NCBI GenBank assembly: GCA_963693085.1
Contig: OY856412.1
Location: forward strand, 349,406,457 to 349,470,456
Source of the DNA: Alisma plantago-aquatica
Taxonomy: Eukaryota; Streptophyta; Magnoliopsida; Alismatales; Alismataceae
Length of the DNA: 64,000 bases
Direction: 5' to 3'
Shown here in pieces: positions 12,120 through 22,675 of the stretch. The position numbers were made by a program, and so were the translations under genes. The notes under the pieces are model-generated. The model saw only the letters and a program-made list of their open reading frames with translations. It was not told the origin of the DNA and searched no databases. The stretch's first letter is position 1, and every line of letters starts with the position of its first letter.

Positions 12120-14156
12120 GTTTTTAGATGGTGCCTGACGATAACTACAATGACCATGTTGATGATTACTGTGAGGATAAACATCCATGATGATTTGCAC
12201 TGTGAGCATGATGTTGGTGTAAGTTGTATTGTTTTATAACATAGATTTACATTTTACAATGTCTATCTTGTTGTATTGTGGTATTATTTATCTCATTTAT
12301 AAGTTATATATTTTAATGACTTATAATTTTTTTTGTCAATTTTCACATGAGGATGTGCACCCTGAGGATCTTGTTGAGCTTTATGAGCAACATCATCAGT
12401 GTGCAAAAATAAGAGGCATAACCATAATGAACAAATTAGTAGAGCAAAGGGGTAATAGACTGAAGTTGATCATTGAGTTTTATAACGAAGAAAATCATGT
12501 TGGGAAGAACCATTGTTATCTTGTGGCATATTTAGGGATTCTTACTCATAGCAAACGTACTGTAAGAGTATAATCTTGGCACAAAATTGATCAAGGCAAG
12601 AAAGACTTATATGGAAAGAACTATATATGATATATTATCATCTACAATTATGTTTTAAATCTATTTGCAAATCTACTTTTGAAAATATTCCACTAGGTAT
12701 ATGAAATTTTATAGGGCATATTTGACCTGGATGAAAAACTACATCGTAAAAAGTTGTTGCAACAATGTGGGAGGGTACTAAGAAATTATTGGACAAATGT
12801 GATAAGAGAATACATATGGAATGCTGAGAAGAAGAAGTCAGCCACTGAGCAATGGAACTATCTTGACCTAAAGGTATGGGAGGAATTTGTTTCTAAGAGA
12901 CAAACCGATAAATTTAAGATATTAAACCTCACTGCTCATTTTGAATACATTCTTATGAATTTATTGTTTTACCTTGGCCTTGATTGTTATTTTTACTTAC
13001 TGATTACTATTGATGATATTTACTTACCAATACATTCTTATGAATTCATTATATTACATATTTAACATATGTTTTGGACTAACCAGGTTGTAAGAGATGA
13101 TCAATGAGAAAGGTGTGCAAGGAATGTGCACAAACGCACAATGGGTCCAGATGGCTATGCAAAGCTTCACTAATAGATACTGTAGGCATCTTCTTCTCCA
13201 TAGCCTAGCCTTGGGATTGCTGAGTCTTCTACTACACTTGCACCTCTACCTCAACGTGATCTATGGATGGCTAGGAGGCAGACCAAATGTGGAGAAATAC
13301 CCAACCCCACAAGTGCTGACGTGGCTACAAAAATGGTAAAATTTAACTCTTAGAGAAATTACTATTGATGATTTGTATGTTTTACCTTGGCCTTGATTGT
13401 TATGTTTTACTTAGCAATTACTATTGAAGATGGTTAGCTGGAGCTCCATGAGCAAAGGAAACAAGGCAAGTCCATCCCTAAGAGGACAAGGAATGAATTA
13501 ACAGTTTCTATAGGTAACCCAGAGCATCTTGGACATATTAGGACAGTTGGTGTTGGTTGTTGGTGCTGGTGTCAATTTAAGAGCCTTCTTTGGGCCATCA
13601 GGTCATAAGCATAAATCTATCCAAAAAGGAGGATTCTCTAAAGAGAAGGTACAAAAGATGATTGCAAAGGGATTAGAGGAAGCAATGAGACATTATGATG
13701 CTTCTCATTCAGCTACTCAGACAATACTTGTGGTTCCCTACTCTTCATATGAGGATGACATAGTTGGTTGGGAGTAATCTCATGGACCCACCACCTAGCA
13801 GATCTGTTATAAGTATTTTTATGACAAAGTAGTCTTTCGAAATGATTTGTATAATATGTTTGAGTTTAGGTATATATAACACTCTATGCAAATTTTAGGG
13901 GTTGTGGTCACGTCGTCTGTTATTACAAGGATATGTCGTCACACTGGGCACAACTTATCCATGCCTTGAAGGTGACATGATTCATGATTCTTTGTTGCAC
14001 ACTGATATAGTTTGTGTGACATCGAGGCTTATCTATGACCCTTGTAAGCAGATTGCACTGCCATATGACCATCCCGAGCACGAGGCGATAGGTGATGCAA
14101 AAGGCAACATGGTTGTGTGGCCCAAAGCGGGAGTTGTCTATACTGGTGTATGCTAA
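12120..14156 (+). pseudogene. Second CACTA ORF (Transposase_24 / TNPA-like), several exons
   Basis: Blocks similar to the plant CACTA accessory transposase are spread over intron-like AT-rich gaps. KIRGITIMNKL and YLVAYLGIL lie in 12360-12570. FDLDEKLHRKKLLQQCGRVLRNYW to WEEFVSKRQTDKF spans 12720-12925. A CAQTHNG block follows a possible acceptor at about 13087. NPEHLGHIR lies near 13517, FGPSGHKHKS near 13590, and LPYDHPEHEAIGDAKG near 14070. In active elements the product binds subterminal repeats and assists transposition. Stops and shifts between blocks indicate decay, and exon limits are approximate. Confidence 0.78.
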
Positions 14157-14201
14157 ATTTATATTACATATTTATCAGTGCATACATGAAAATTAATATG
14201 A

Positions 14202-14202
<1 letters not shown>

Positions 14203-14267
<65 letters not shown>
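14203..14267. repeat. (TA)n-(GA)n microsatellite
   Basis: About 20 TA units are followed directly by about 13 GA units at the left edge of the first MITE. The same TA/GA pair occurs beside each end of the MITE pair. Confidence 0.95.
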
Positions 14268-14747
<480 letters not shown>

Positions 14748-15135
14748 TGGCTAGAATACACTCGGGTGTATCCGGAGCAGAATACACTCAAGTAGTTTTT
14801 CATGATGCAATATTTTTTTTGAAAATCTAATCCGTTGATCTTATTAAACATCTCATGAACAACTCATATGCAAAATTTGACCACATTTGGATATGTATAG
14901 CTCATGTTATGAAAACCGCAAAAATTATGCATTTCAAATTAGTTTCGCGCGTTGATTTTATTGCCTTTGGATGAGTGACTTACACTCATCCAAATGAGCT
15001 CAAAATTTGTATGTAGCCTAGTTATAGTATGACAGTGAAGATCAACGGTTTATATTTTGCAAAAAATAGTCTTGATATATAAATACACTTGAGTGTATTC
15101 ATGCGACCCGTACACTCGAGTGTATTCTAGCCTGA
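14748..15135 (-). mobile_element. MITE copy B, inverted relative to copy A
   Basis: This is the reverse complement of copy A at roughly 80 percent identity by eye. It starts GGCTAGAATACACTCGGGTG and ends CACTCGAGTGTATTCTAGCC. It has no open frame of interest. With copy A it makes an inverted repeat of about 1 kb. Confidence 0.75.

Positions 15136-15222
<87 letters not shown>
15136..15222. repeat. (CT)n-(TA)n microsatellite
   Basis: A CT tract followed by about 30 TA units closes the MITE pair on the right and mirrors 14203-14267. Confidence 0.95.
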
Positions 15223-15227
<5 letters not shown>

Positions 15228-15239
15228 AAGGAATGGTGT

Positions 15240-15873
15240 ACCGCCCAGTACATAGAGTTTGTATGTACCCAGCTTGTAAACTGAGATGTTAATTACCAAA
15301 TCTTATTGAGGCCCACCACCGCTCTGGGTATTGTGCGTCTCCCACTAAATACTATAATCTGCTTCATTCAAGAAAAGATATTATGACGTTGATATATTAA
15401 AATAGACCTTGCTGATCACCCATCTGTTGAATCCCACGCCAAGAAACTAGAGAACCACGAAACCTGCTGAACTTGAGCGGCCTTTTGCTGGCTGACACGT
15501 CCTGCGACGCCAGCATATGGCATCATAGGAATTTTGCAGGCGAAGATGACGAGAATAGAGCCAATGGCAGGAGAAAATGATAACCAGGAAGTGGATCGGG
15601 ATCACAACAGGAAGGTGAGCAGTGTTTTTCTTGCTAACGCGTTTCTCGTACATGCGTATAATGTTCTCCGAACAATGACGAGCAGCAGCTCACAACAGTA
15701 AGAGAAACTGACTTTGTTCTTTGCAACTAGGTCCAAGTGGTCGAGCCTTCGACGATCACTGCACGCCTTCGACTCTAAGAAACAATTCTACCCCATCGAA
15801 CCATCTTCCAGCATTCCCCCTCCACCTCCTCCATCACCGCTGCTGCTGCTGCCGCACCCACAGTCTTGAGTAT
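15240..15873 (+). other. Low-copy-looking stretch, possible small spliced gene piece
   Basis: This stretch is less AT-rich than its surroundings and resembles no transposon I know. A short frame from the ATG at 15547 runs into AGGAAG|GTGAGC at about 15617. An acceptor-like GCAACTAG ends near 15731, about 115 bp later; joining them gives only a 39-residue product. A CT- and proline-rich segment with (CTG)n follows at 15790-15860. This may be a first exon or promoter fragment of a lost gene. I assign no function. Confidence 0.3.
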
Positions 15874-16295
15874 GGGGATGTTTGATTAGCTGTGTTCCGT
15901 TGGATTGGATTGTATTTGATGATCCAGTAATGAAAACATCAGGTTTGGTTAGGTTTGGTTAGCAGGATTGGAAAAGTTGACGTACGTTATCCTGCATTTT
16001 TTCAGACTGTGTTTAATGCTGGACGGACTTTCCATTTCAAAAGGGCCGGACGCCGTCGTCCAGCGTGCGCAACCCTGCTTCTCTTTTGGCGGCCCGCGTT
16101 CCGAGCGCCACTTGCGCGAGAAGTTTCAGGGAACGGGGCACCCACCCGAGGAAAGTCCGTGGCATATGTACATCGCAACCAAACCTAAACACCAATCTTC
16201 AGATTTTTTGAAAAACTAAGAATATCCGATACCATGGATTACGTAAACCCTGCATTTATGTAAATCCATCCTAATCCTATAAATCAAACGTGCCC
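15874..16295. mobile_element. PIF/Tourist-like MITE, 422 bp
   Basis: The ends GGGGATGTTTGATT and AATCAAACGTGCCC are imperfect inverted repeats, and both sides carry TAT (15871-15873, 16296-16298) as a 3-bp duplication. GGG-rich ends with GTTTGRTT and a 3-bp target fit Tourist/PIF-Harbinger MITEs, although the usual target is TTA/TAA. The GC-rich interior is non-coding; open frames across it are incidental. Confidence 0.6.
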
Positions 16296-16298
16296 TAT

Positions 16299-17129
16299 GT
16301 GGGCCAAGTTCGACTGTACGGAATGGCTCGCCTCCTGGCATCCGGTCTCCATCGTTTACATGCCAAGTTCGACTGCAAGCAGTGGCTCGTCTCCCTCCTG
16401 GGATCCAAACTCCATCATCGACATATCCTTCGAAAGCTACGACATCGTGAACAAACACACAAGACCGCAATGGGGATCATGGACAGTGAGCTACTGTTCC
16501 AGTGGGTGTACGCCTGGACGTCGTCAACTCCTAGAATGGTTTAATATACATTTTAAGACGGCATGTTCACAGAACGATTGTTTGACTCATGGTTGGCAAA
16601 GTTCATTTTCTAGGCCCTCATCCTCACCTTCGAATGATTTGATCATATCTCCTCAAAGTTAATTTTAGCGTCTAGGGAATTGAAGGACAAAAAGAGCACC
16701 TAGAGGAAGGACCCGAGTACGAAAATTGTGATGATCAAAATGTGTATTTGATTTGTCCTAGTTACATATATTTCAAACATGGTTTAGTCGAGTTCCAATT
16801 TATTAGCCACTTATGTATGTCAAACTACTTGTTACGAAATTGGATTTGCTCATCGTAACGTCAGCAAACCCACCGAAGAAACAATTTTATCGATGGATTT
16901 CACATTAAAAGAATGTAAGAAAAGTGGTCCCCAATACCAATAGTCGGCAAATCATAAAAAATAGGAAACGCTTACAGTTCACAGGTGCAGTTTTTTCCGG
17001 AGAGATGGACTATTTTTTTTCTTCTCAAAATGAACTTCAGCTAAATCAAGACTTGTCAGCCTCAATCTTAATTTTAACTCAATATATGTCTAAATCCCAT
17101 TCCTATGCCAAACGAGGGCCTAGGGTGCA
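16299..17129. other. Unassigned low-copy-looking stretch
   Basis: The first 260 bp are GC-richer and contain an imperfect direct duplication of about 50 bp (AAGTTCGACTG..TGGCTCG at about 16305-16340 and 16363-16395). A plus frame of 121 codons (16297-16662) spans it but matches no family I recognise. The remainder is AT-rich. The end next to 17130 would be the 3' flank of the minus-strand GTD-binding gene. Confidence 0.35.
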
Positions 17130-17762
17130 CTAATTAGACATGTCTATCGTCCCATTGTCCACACCCATTGCCTCTTCGTTGTTGCCGGACATCATTTCCC
17201 TATACATCTCAACTTCCTTCTCCAAGATATGCAGCTCCCTCTCCCTCCTCACCACGATCTCTTTTAGTATATTGATCTCGTCTTCGTCATATGTCATTTT
17301 TTCCTCAATCGACCTCTTGTATTGCCTGGCATTCATCTCGACAGAAGATTTCTCTTTCTTAAGATGCTCTATCACGGCCATGGCTTCATCTGCAGCAATC
17401 GCTGCAGCGCTTCTCTCTTTCTCCAGCTCATGATAAAGTGCAGAACAAGATACCCGAGCTTCATTTAGCGCCAACTTCAAATTTCTTACAATCTCTGCAT
17501 CTTTGCTCTCTGATCCATCCACATCAACTTTATCAGCACATTCGAATATAGTAGAGGTCCAACTGAAATCAGCATTGAAGGTACTCTTGTTTCCACAGTA
17601 TTCCTCATTAGCGCCTACAAGTGGCACGTTCCTTCTAGAGAGAATGTGAGTAGCGTTGCCCTTGAGAAAATCTCGATGGGATATTTCGATATTGCTGCAT
17701 GGAGACACTGGACGAGTTACCCTGCCCTTGCGTCTCTGTAGTAAAAATGATAAAGTTGACAC
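17130..17762 (-). CDS. GTD-binding domain protein (myosin-binding / FLOURY1-like), 5'-truncated
   Basis: This is the only uninterrupted host-type frame: 210 codons from 17762 to a TAG at 17130. Residues 94-191 form a long coiled coil matching the GTD-binding (DUF593, zein-binding) domain, with LYHELEKERSAAAIAADEAM and VRRERELHILEKEVE as signature segments. In plants this domain binds the globular tail of myosin XI (MyoB proteins), and in FLOURY1 it binds zein at the ER body surface. The N-terminal transmembrane or variable region of such proteins is absent. A splice acceptor-like TTTTTACTACAG precedes codon 10 at about 17736, so the ATG at 17762 may lie in intron sequence and upstream exons are probably lost. 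The upstream side is a rearranged junction with an Athila LTR. It is either a gene remnant or the 3' exon of a disrupted gene. Confidence 0.72.
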   Translation of the reverse strand: MSTLSFLLQRRKGRVTRPVSPCSNIEISHRDFLKGNATHILSRRNVPLVGANEEYCGNKSTFNADFSWTSTIFECADKVDVDGSESKDAEIVRNLKLALNEARVSCSALYHELEKERSAAAIAADEAMAVIEHLKKEKSSVEMNARQYKRSIEEKMTYDEDEINILKEIVVRRERELHILEKEVEMYREMMSGNNEEAMGVDNGTIDMSN

Positions 17763-17905
17763 TGCTGATAAAAGGTGGACTATGAGAGAGGAATGTCGAA
17801 GAATATATCTCTCATTTTTACTACGGAGAGATGGACTATGAGAGAGGAATGTCGAAGAATATATCTCTCATGCCCAATATCGTCGACACTGCTGATAAAA
17901 GGTGG
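17755..17905. repeat. Filler-like duplicated junction between gene and Athila LTR
   Basis: A 40-bp block (17776-17815) is repeated exactly at 17832-17871. A 24-bp block (17755-17778) is repeated with one change at 17882-17905. The 40-bp copies are separated by CTACGGAGAGA-type sequence resembling the reverse complement of the adjacent exon edge. Such patchwork is typical of templated filler at a repaired double-strand break. Confidence 0.75.
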
Positions 17906-17907
17906 TC

Positions 17908-19037
17908 AGCCAAGTATAAAAGCAGTAAAACATTGTAGGAATCCATGGAGAAGAAAATTAACTAACATTCAATATAAATTCCGAGTTCACATGATTAATG
18001 GCATGAGAGTTACTCTCTCATGCCCAAGAAGAATGTTCTATACATATATAATGGAGCAACACAAGTACATTGTAGAATTTTTCTAGTTTTACATAGATAA
18101 AGAGAAGAAAGATCAAAGGGAACCAAAGGTGAAGTCAAGAGGAGTAGAACTCTAGCTAGAGGATAAAATTCCACCCTTGAAGCATCTCTAACTTGGACAA
18201 TCTTCCCTCTTGAGAAGCTTGAATGAGAAGAAAAACTTTGCTTCACCTTTTCGAGAAGAAATTGTGAAGAATGGAGGTTCTTTCCCAACAAACCTCTTCT
18301 ACCACCCCAACATCACCCTCCTCTTACCCTGGAACTTCTACTCAAAAAGTGTCTCCACTGACAACTGATAACCGCCCCAAGTGACTGCACTCATTTTTAA
18401 ACCAGGGGCGGTTGTTACTGAAATCTGTAGAAAACTGATAAAGACACACGTCATGTGGCGTCGTGTAACTTCCTGCTAAGCTTCCTCACAATAAGTTCAT
18501 GATGTGTTCCAGTAGAGACATGTTGTGTAGCTTCTACTAGAGTTGACCTAGATAGATAGCACACATCGTGTGCCAATAAACACATGACCATGTGCGTTGG
18601 TAGAAAGTTGAAGTTGGTCTTTGAATGTGCTGACATGCCGTGTCTTAATGATGACACATCGTGTCTCTTACTCTGCATTTTAGGGATGAAGGCCTCTGAA
18701 AACTTACACACCTGTGTGTTAAATAACACACAATGTGTTCTTTTCTTTGTGAGCCCCTTTTGCAAAGTTACATGCCACGTTCTAAATCAGAGATGTGTGT
18801 CTGTCTATTTCATCAGGATTAACTCTGAGTCAGTTGTAAATCAATGGGGGTCCAACTAAGGTCAGATTCGGGTTGGATTATCTTTATTTTTTACATGTAC
18901 CTATGATCAACATCATGCAACACGTAAAATAATTAAAAGATAGCAAGTTAAGTATGATTAGAGGCTAAAAAGAAGGCTAAATGAACTGAATTTATGTGCG
19001 AATGTGTGCAAAAAGTAGATATGAAATGCGCACATCA
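17908..19037 (-). repeat. 3' LTR of Athila element 2, truncated
   Basis: This matches 23220-24367 over its whole length. It ends GCGCACATCA next to the polypurine tract. The segment equivalent to 22676-23220 is absent; in its place stands the filler junction and the GTD-binding gene. It contains the family palindromes, for example GACACATCGTGTC at 18653-18665. Confidence 0.88.
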
Positions 19038-19277
19038 AGTCCCCCTAAGCTTGAAGTATTGCTTGTCCTAAAGCAAAAAGACATAGAAACACAAAAGAAG
19101 GAATTTCCAAGATCATGTATAGATAAAAAAAATGAAAGATGTAAATGACGTCAAACCAATATAATCATCAAGTTTATATTCATAGCCTTGATTTCAACTC
19201 AGATACCCAAGAAAGAGAATGTAAGTTCAACAAGGGTGGTAACACATTAAATGAAACAATCAACTAGGTGACACTAA

Positions 19278-19597
19278 GGGAAAGTTTAGTTAGTCAGAAT
19301 TACTGAAATCGTGTATTTTGTCCATGCTGCATTCTCAATATCCCGCAAAGTAAAATTTTATGTTTGGTTTGCTGGATTTTGTAAATGTGGGATTTTTTTC
19401 GTGTCTTCCATCTTGCCCATGATGGATTTTGGTGTTCTAGAGAATTTTGATGTAGACCAAAATGCAAGATTCCTATTCTGTTTGAAAATCCCGAGATTAG
19501 GCCCATTTCTCCAATCCCGCAACCAAACATAAAATTTGCTGAACTGGAGTCCAAAATACAATCCAATACGGTAAAATTTGGGTAACCAAATGTGCCC
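19278..19597. mobile_element. PIF/Tourist-like MITE, 320 bp, TSD TAA
   Basis: It is flanked by TAA on both sides (19275-19277, 19598-19600). The imperfect inverted ends are GGGAAAGTTTAGTTA and, on the opposite end, GGGCACATTTGGTTA. It is non-coding. A TAA target and GGG ends are standard for Tourist/PIF-Harbinger MITEs. It lies within Athila element 2, so it is younger than that insertion. Confidence 0.75.
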
Positions 19598-19799
19598 TAA
19601 ATGGAACTTGGATGACCAAGATGAATAATCAGTGAATCTACAACAAAAGTTTCAGCTATTAGGGATTCAAAAGGCGGAATCTTAGTTAATGTTAACCAAT
19701 TTTAAATTTCTCTCCTTGTTTTCCCAAAAGATATGGTATCGGATTACGGGTCCCAGCACTCGACTGTTGACGTAGGCTTATGCACTCGAGGAGTGTCGG

Positions 19800-20214
19800 T
19801 TGGGGTATTTTACTCTCTTTTTAGGTCATGTCACCTAACTATCATGGCCAATAAGATTGGGTTATGGGTGGCAGTTTCCCTAGCCTTCTTAGCCTCATTT
19901 CTCTCCTCAATAGTGATCTCATTCCATAAGACATCACTATCAAAAGACGGAGGATAAGCTAGAGCACCCTCGCAGTGGCACTCTAAGAGCTCACAAAATT
20001 GGTTGAAGGTAATTCTATAGTTCTAGCCCAATAGAGGGAAACGAATGAAAGCATATGGTTCAAGCCAATTCTTTGGGTCCTTCTCAGCCTTTAAGGTAGT
20101 AAGAAACTCATATACAAGGTGAAGGTAAGTGTTTCTCATCGTGCAGTAGATATATTGGGGACCCAGCTCCTTAAGGTGTTTCTTGACTTCATCTTTGAAT
20201 CCAAAGGATCCCAT
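19800..20214 (-). pseudogene. ATHILA-type post-pol ORF fragment of element 2
   Basis: The frame from 20214 contains YLHLVYEFLTTLK, and after a stop at 20023 it continues with FDSDVLWNEIT and a following basic stretch to about 19800. The pattern (long-tract P/TY..L..EFL..L, then a Phe-rich sheet and a PPSFD segment) is that of the ATHILA ORF-1 family (PF03078), whose role is unknown. The corresponding ORF of Athila element 1 is at 46590-40475. It is broken by stops. Confidence 0.7.
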
Positions 20215-21256
20215 TGTTTGATCACAAGCAAAATCAGTAGGGAGGACCCTATGAGAGATGAGGAATTGATATGTGGGGTCTTCCTATGCAGTCACCCTAA
20301 ACTGGGTTGTGGAGGGATAAGGCAGGGGTTGAGAATGAGCTTGATCCATGCCTGTGGTTTGGTGTTTGCTTGAACGGGGCCATTGTTGCTAAGAATTGGC
20401 TGAAATGACCTAGGATACAACATGCCTAATTATGGACACAACATGTCTTATGACTAAAAGGCTGAAGAAGAAAGGGATGGACATGACATGTCTTTAGGGG
20501 GACACGATGTGTACATGGAGATTAGCTGTGTCCGGAGGTTGGGGAAGATGATTTCTTTGCACAGTGTGACTTCCGCTTCTCATGGCGTGTTTTCCAACAT
20601 CTTTTATAACTGTTCACGCCGTGTCAAAATTCAAACACACTATGTGTTTTTGAGTTCTTTCTTAATTACCCTTCTATGAATGGTGAATATGATGTGTGCA
20701 AATAAAGACACATTGTGTCTTCTTATATTTCTATAAAATTTGTTTTGTTTTGGTCAACACCTACAGAGACAATGATAAATATTTATGAGGGTCTATATTA
20801 TGACATTCATCCATGACACATTTATTTTTAGAAATAAAAAATGTTCTTGATTGAAACTATATAAAAAAAATCTATACTAATGTGGGTCAACTCCCACAAG
20901 TTCCTCCATTTTAAAGTCTGAAGTGAGACTCTTCATCTCTTAAATCATGCATCTTGGAGGGAGCAAGAGGATGCCTTGTCAATCTCTTCCCCATCAATAT
21001 ATCGCTTGCGTCTCTGTCCATTAACCTTGAATATTGATTGCTTCCCTTGTAGCTCTACTGTCCTATAGGGATAGACCTTCAAGACTAAGGATGGTCCCTA
21101 CCAATTAGATATTAGTTTCTCTAGAAAGAATTGAAGTTTAGAATTGAACAACAAAACTTGGTCTCCTTCTTTGAATTCTTTGACTTTGCACCTCTTTGTC
21201 TTTTCTTTATAGATCTTTTCATTCTCATATGCATCCATTCTGAGTTCTTCAAGCTC
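20215..21256 (-). other. Post-pol spacer of Athila element 2 with palindromic words
   Basis: No coding region is visible apart from the C-terminal tail of integrase near 21000-21250. The stretch 20410-20730 carries the same ACAC..GTGT words as this element's LTR (GACATGACATGTC, GGACACGATGTGT, GACACATTGTGTC). Confidence 0.7.
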
Positions 21257-22155
21257 CTAGAGCTTTAGCAATCTTTTCTTCCTTAATTTCTTTATATCAT
21301 AGTTGAGGAATTTGATCTCCCATAGTGCTCTATGCTCCAATTCTATAGGTAAGTGATAAGATTTATCGTAAACTAGCTTGAATGGAGTCGTGCCAATTGG
21401 AGTCTTGAAAATAATCTTGCATGCCCATGGTGGATTATCTAGTTTCAATGCCCATTCCTTTATTGAGCTGGAGAGGGTCTTTTCTAATATAGCTTTTAGT
21501 TTCCTATTGAAGATCTTCACCTGACCCGACATTTGAGGATGATAAGGTGTGGACACCTTATGCTTTGATCCATACTTGTTGAGAAGATTGTTGTAGTTTC
21601 TTTCATTGAAGTGGCTGACACCATCAGATATGATTGCTCTTAGGACTCCAAACCTGGGAAAAATGATCAATCACACTTGCAATCTCTTCATTGGGAATTC
21701 ATCTCCTAATAAGCCCATATGAACATTGCTTAAACAATAGGGGATCATCCCACTAATAGAATTTGACATCATGAAGGAACTTTTTCTTCTGTTGGTATTT
21801 GATGTCAGGGGGGAAGAGTCCAGTGGCTAGATAATTTGCAAAATAAAAAAACCATGGCATAAAAAGAGAGTTTACCATATACAACTTCTCAATCGGAAAA
21901 TTATCTTCAATTGGAACCTTGTCTTCAGTACTACTTGATAGATGTAAGAGGTGAATAGCTACATTATTTTCTGTCCCCTTCTTATCTTTGATTTCCAAGT
22001 CAAACCCCTATAATAGTGGCATCAAGAAGATGAGGTTAGGTTTGGCATCCTTCTTGCTCATAAGGTACCTAATTGCAGCATGGTTTGTGTACACAATGGC
22101 CTTGGAATCCACTAGGTATTGTTTGAACTTATCAAAATCATACTGCAAAAATTGT
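21257..22155 (-). pseudogene. RNase H to integrase of Athila element 2
   Basis: From the right: the end of RNase H (YTNHAAIRYL..KKDAKPN near 22030-22120), then a tether region with NNVAIHLLHLS, where the family has ADHLSRL. The integrase core follows at 21257-21670, with IISDGVSHF for the usual DGGTHF and YHPQMSGQVK for GQVE. The catalytic Glu of the DDE triad is therefore Lys, which is compatible with a single G-to-A change. The integrase zinc domain and first Asp region (around 21680-21750) are largely lost. Confidence 0.82.
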
Positions 22156-22560
22156 GCTATGTGAAGATTTGGATATTCCATAGGAGTTCCTCCAAAATGG
22201 TTTTGTGGGATCATCTGCATGATTGTAGGGCTGATTGAGAAGTTATTGTCTTTAATGACAGGATGATCAATGGCTCCACAGATGTTGATGGCAGCCAACA
22301 CAATGAACTCTTTTAGCAGGCTATTGTCCTCCATCTCCGATGCTTAACTGTGATTGGGTGAGGATGGTGGTGAAGGTGTTGAGTGAGGTGAAGGTGGTTG
22401 TGATCCCTTCAAGTTCGTGGAGTTATCACCTTTCCTTTTTCTCATTCGATTGTAAAAAGTTTGCTCAATTTCTGGGTCTAGGAAGATTGATCTCTGAAGA
22501 CAACACTTAGAGTGATGCATGCAACCTAAAAAAGCAATAGATAAGTGACAATCCAACTAC
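22155..22560 (-). pseudogene. gag N-terminus of Athila element 2, fused to RNase H by deletion
   Basis: DPEIEQTFYNRMRK (about 22440-22480) and IMQMIPQNHFGG..YPNLHIAQFL (about 22160-22250) are the start of an Athila-type gag. Directly after these residues the same frame runs into FDKFKQYLV..KAIVYTNH, which is RNase H. A single internal deletion has removed the rest of gag, protease and RT. Confidence 0.8.
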
Positions 22561-22648
22561 TAAAAAGGTATCACAATATGAAATATAGAAATAATGACTT
22601 AGTCTCGAATACTAAATAACACTTTTACTCTAACTAGAATATTGTATC

Positions 22649-22667
22649 TCCCCGCCAACAGTGCCAA
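22649..22667 (-). other. Primer binding site of Athila element 2
   Basis: The reverse strand reads TTGGCACTGTTGGCGGGGA, 8 bases from the LTR end. It resembles the TGGCGCCGTTGCCGGGGA-type site, complementary to a tRNA 3' end (tRNA-Asp), used by Athila elements, with several changes. Confidence 0.75.
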
Positions 22668-22675
22668 TAACTTGT

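Larger units (their letters stand above)
3076..14160 (+). mobile_element. CACTA (En/Spm-type) DNA transposon remnant, split by a solo LTR
   Basis: Two transposon reading frames lie in the usual CACTA order: a TNPD-like transposase (3090-5812 and 11759-12010), then a second ORF resembling the plant Transposase_24 / TNPA-like protein (12120-14156). Both are broken by stops. A 5946-bp solo LTR sits inside the DUF4216 part of the transposase. I could not find CACTA terminal inverted repeats. The left edge abuts a Copia fragment and the right edge abuts a microsatellite-rich MITE pair, so both limits are approximate. Confidence 0.88.

Noticed and set aside
15093..15299. Open frames on both strands over the TA/GA tracts
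   Set aside because: They encode only Ile-Tyr and Arg-Glu runs from simple repeats.
15955..16219. Plus-strand frames of about 80 codons
   Set aside because: They lie inside a MITE with inverted ends and a 3-bp duplication and show no domain.
16297..16662. 121-codon plus frame as a protein gene
   Set aside because: It starts within the MITE's right target duplication, spans an internal duplication and matches no family I know; kept only as unassigned sequence.
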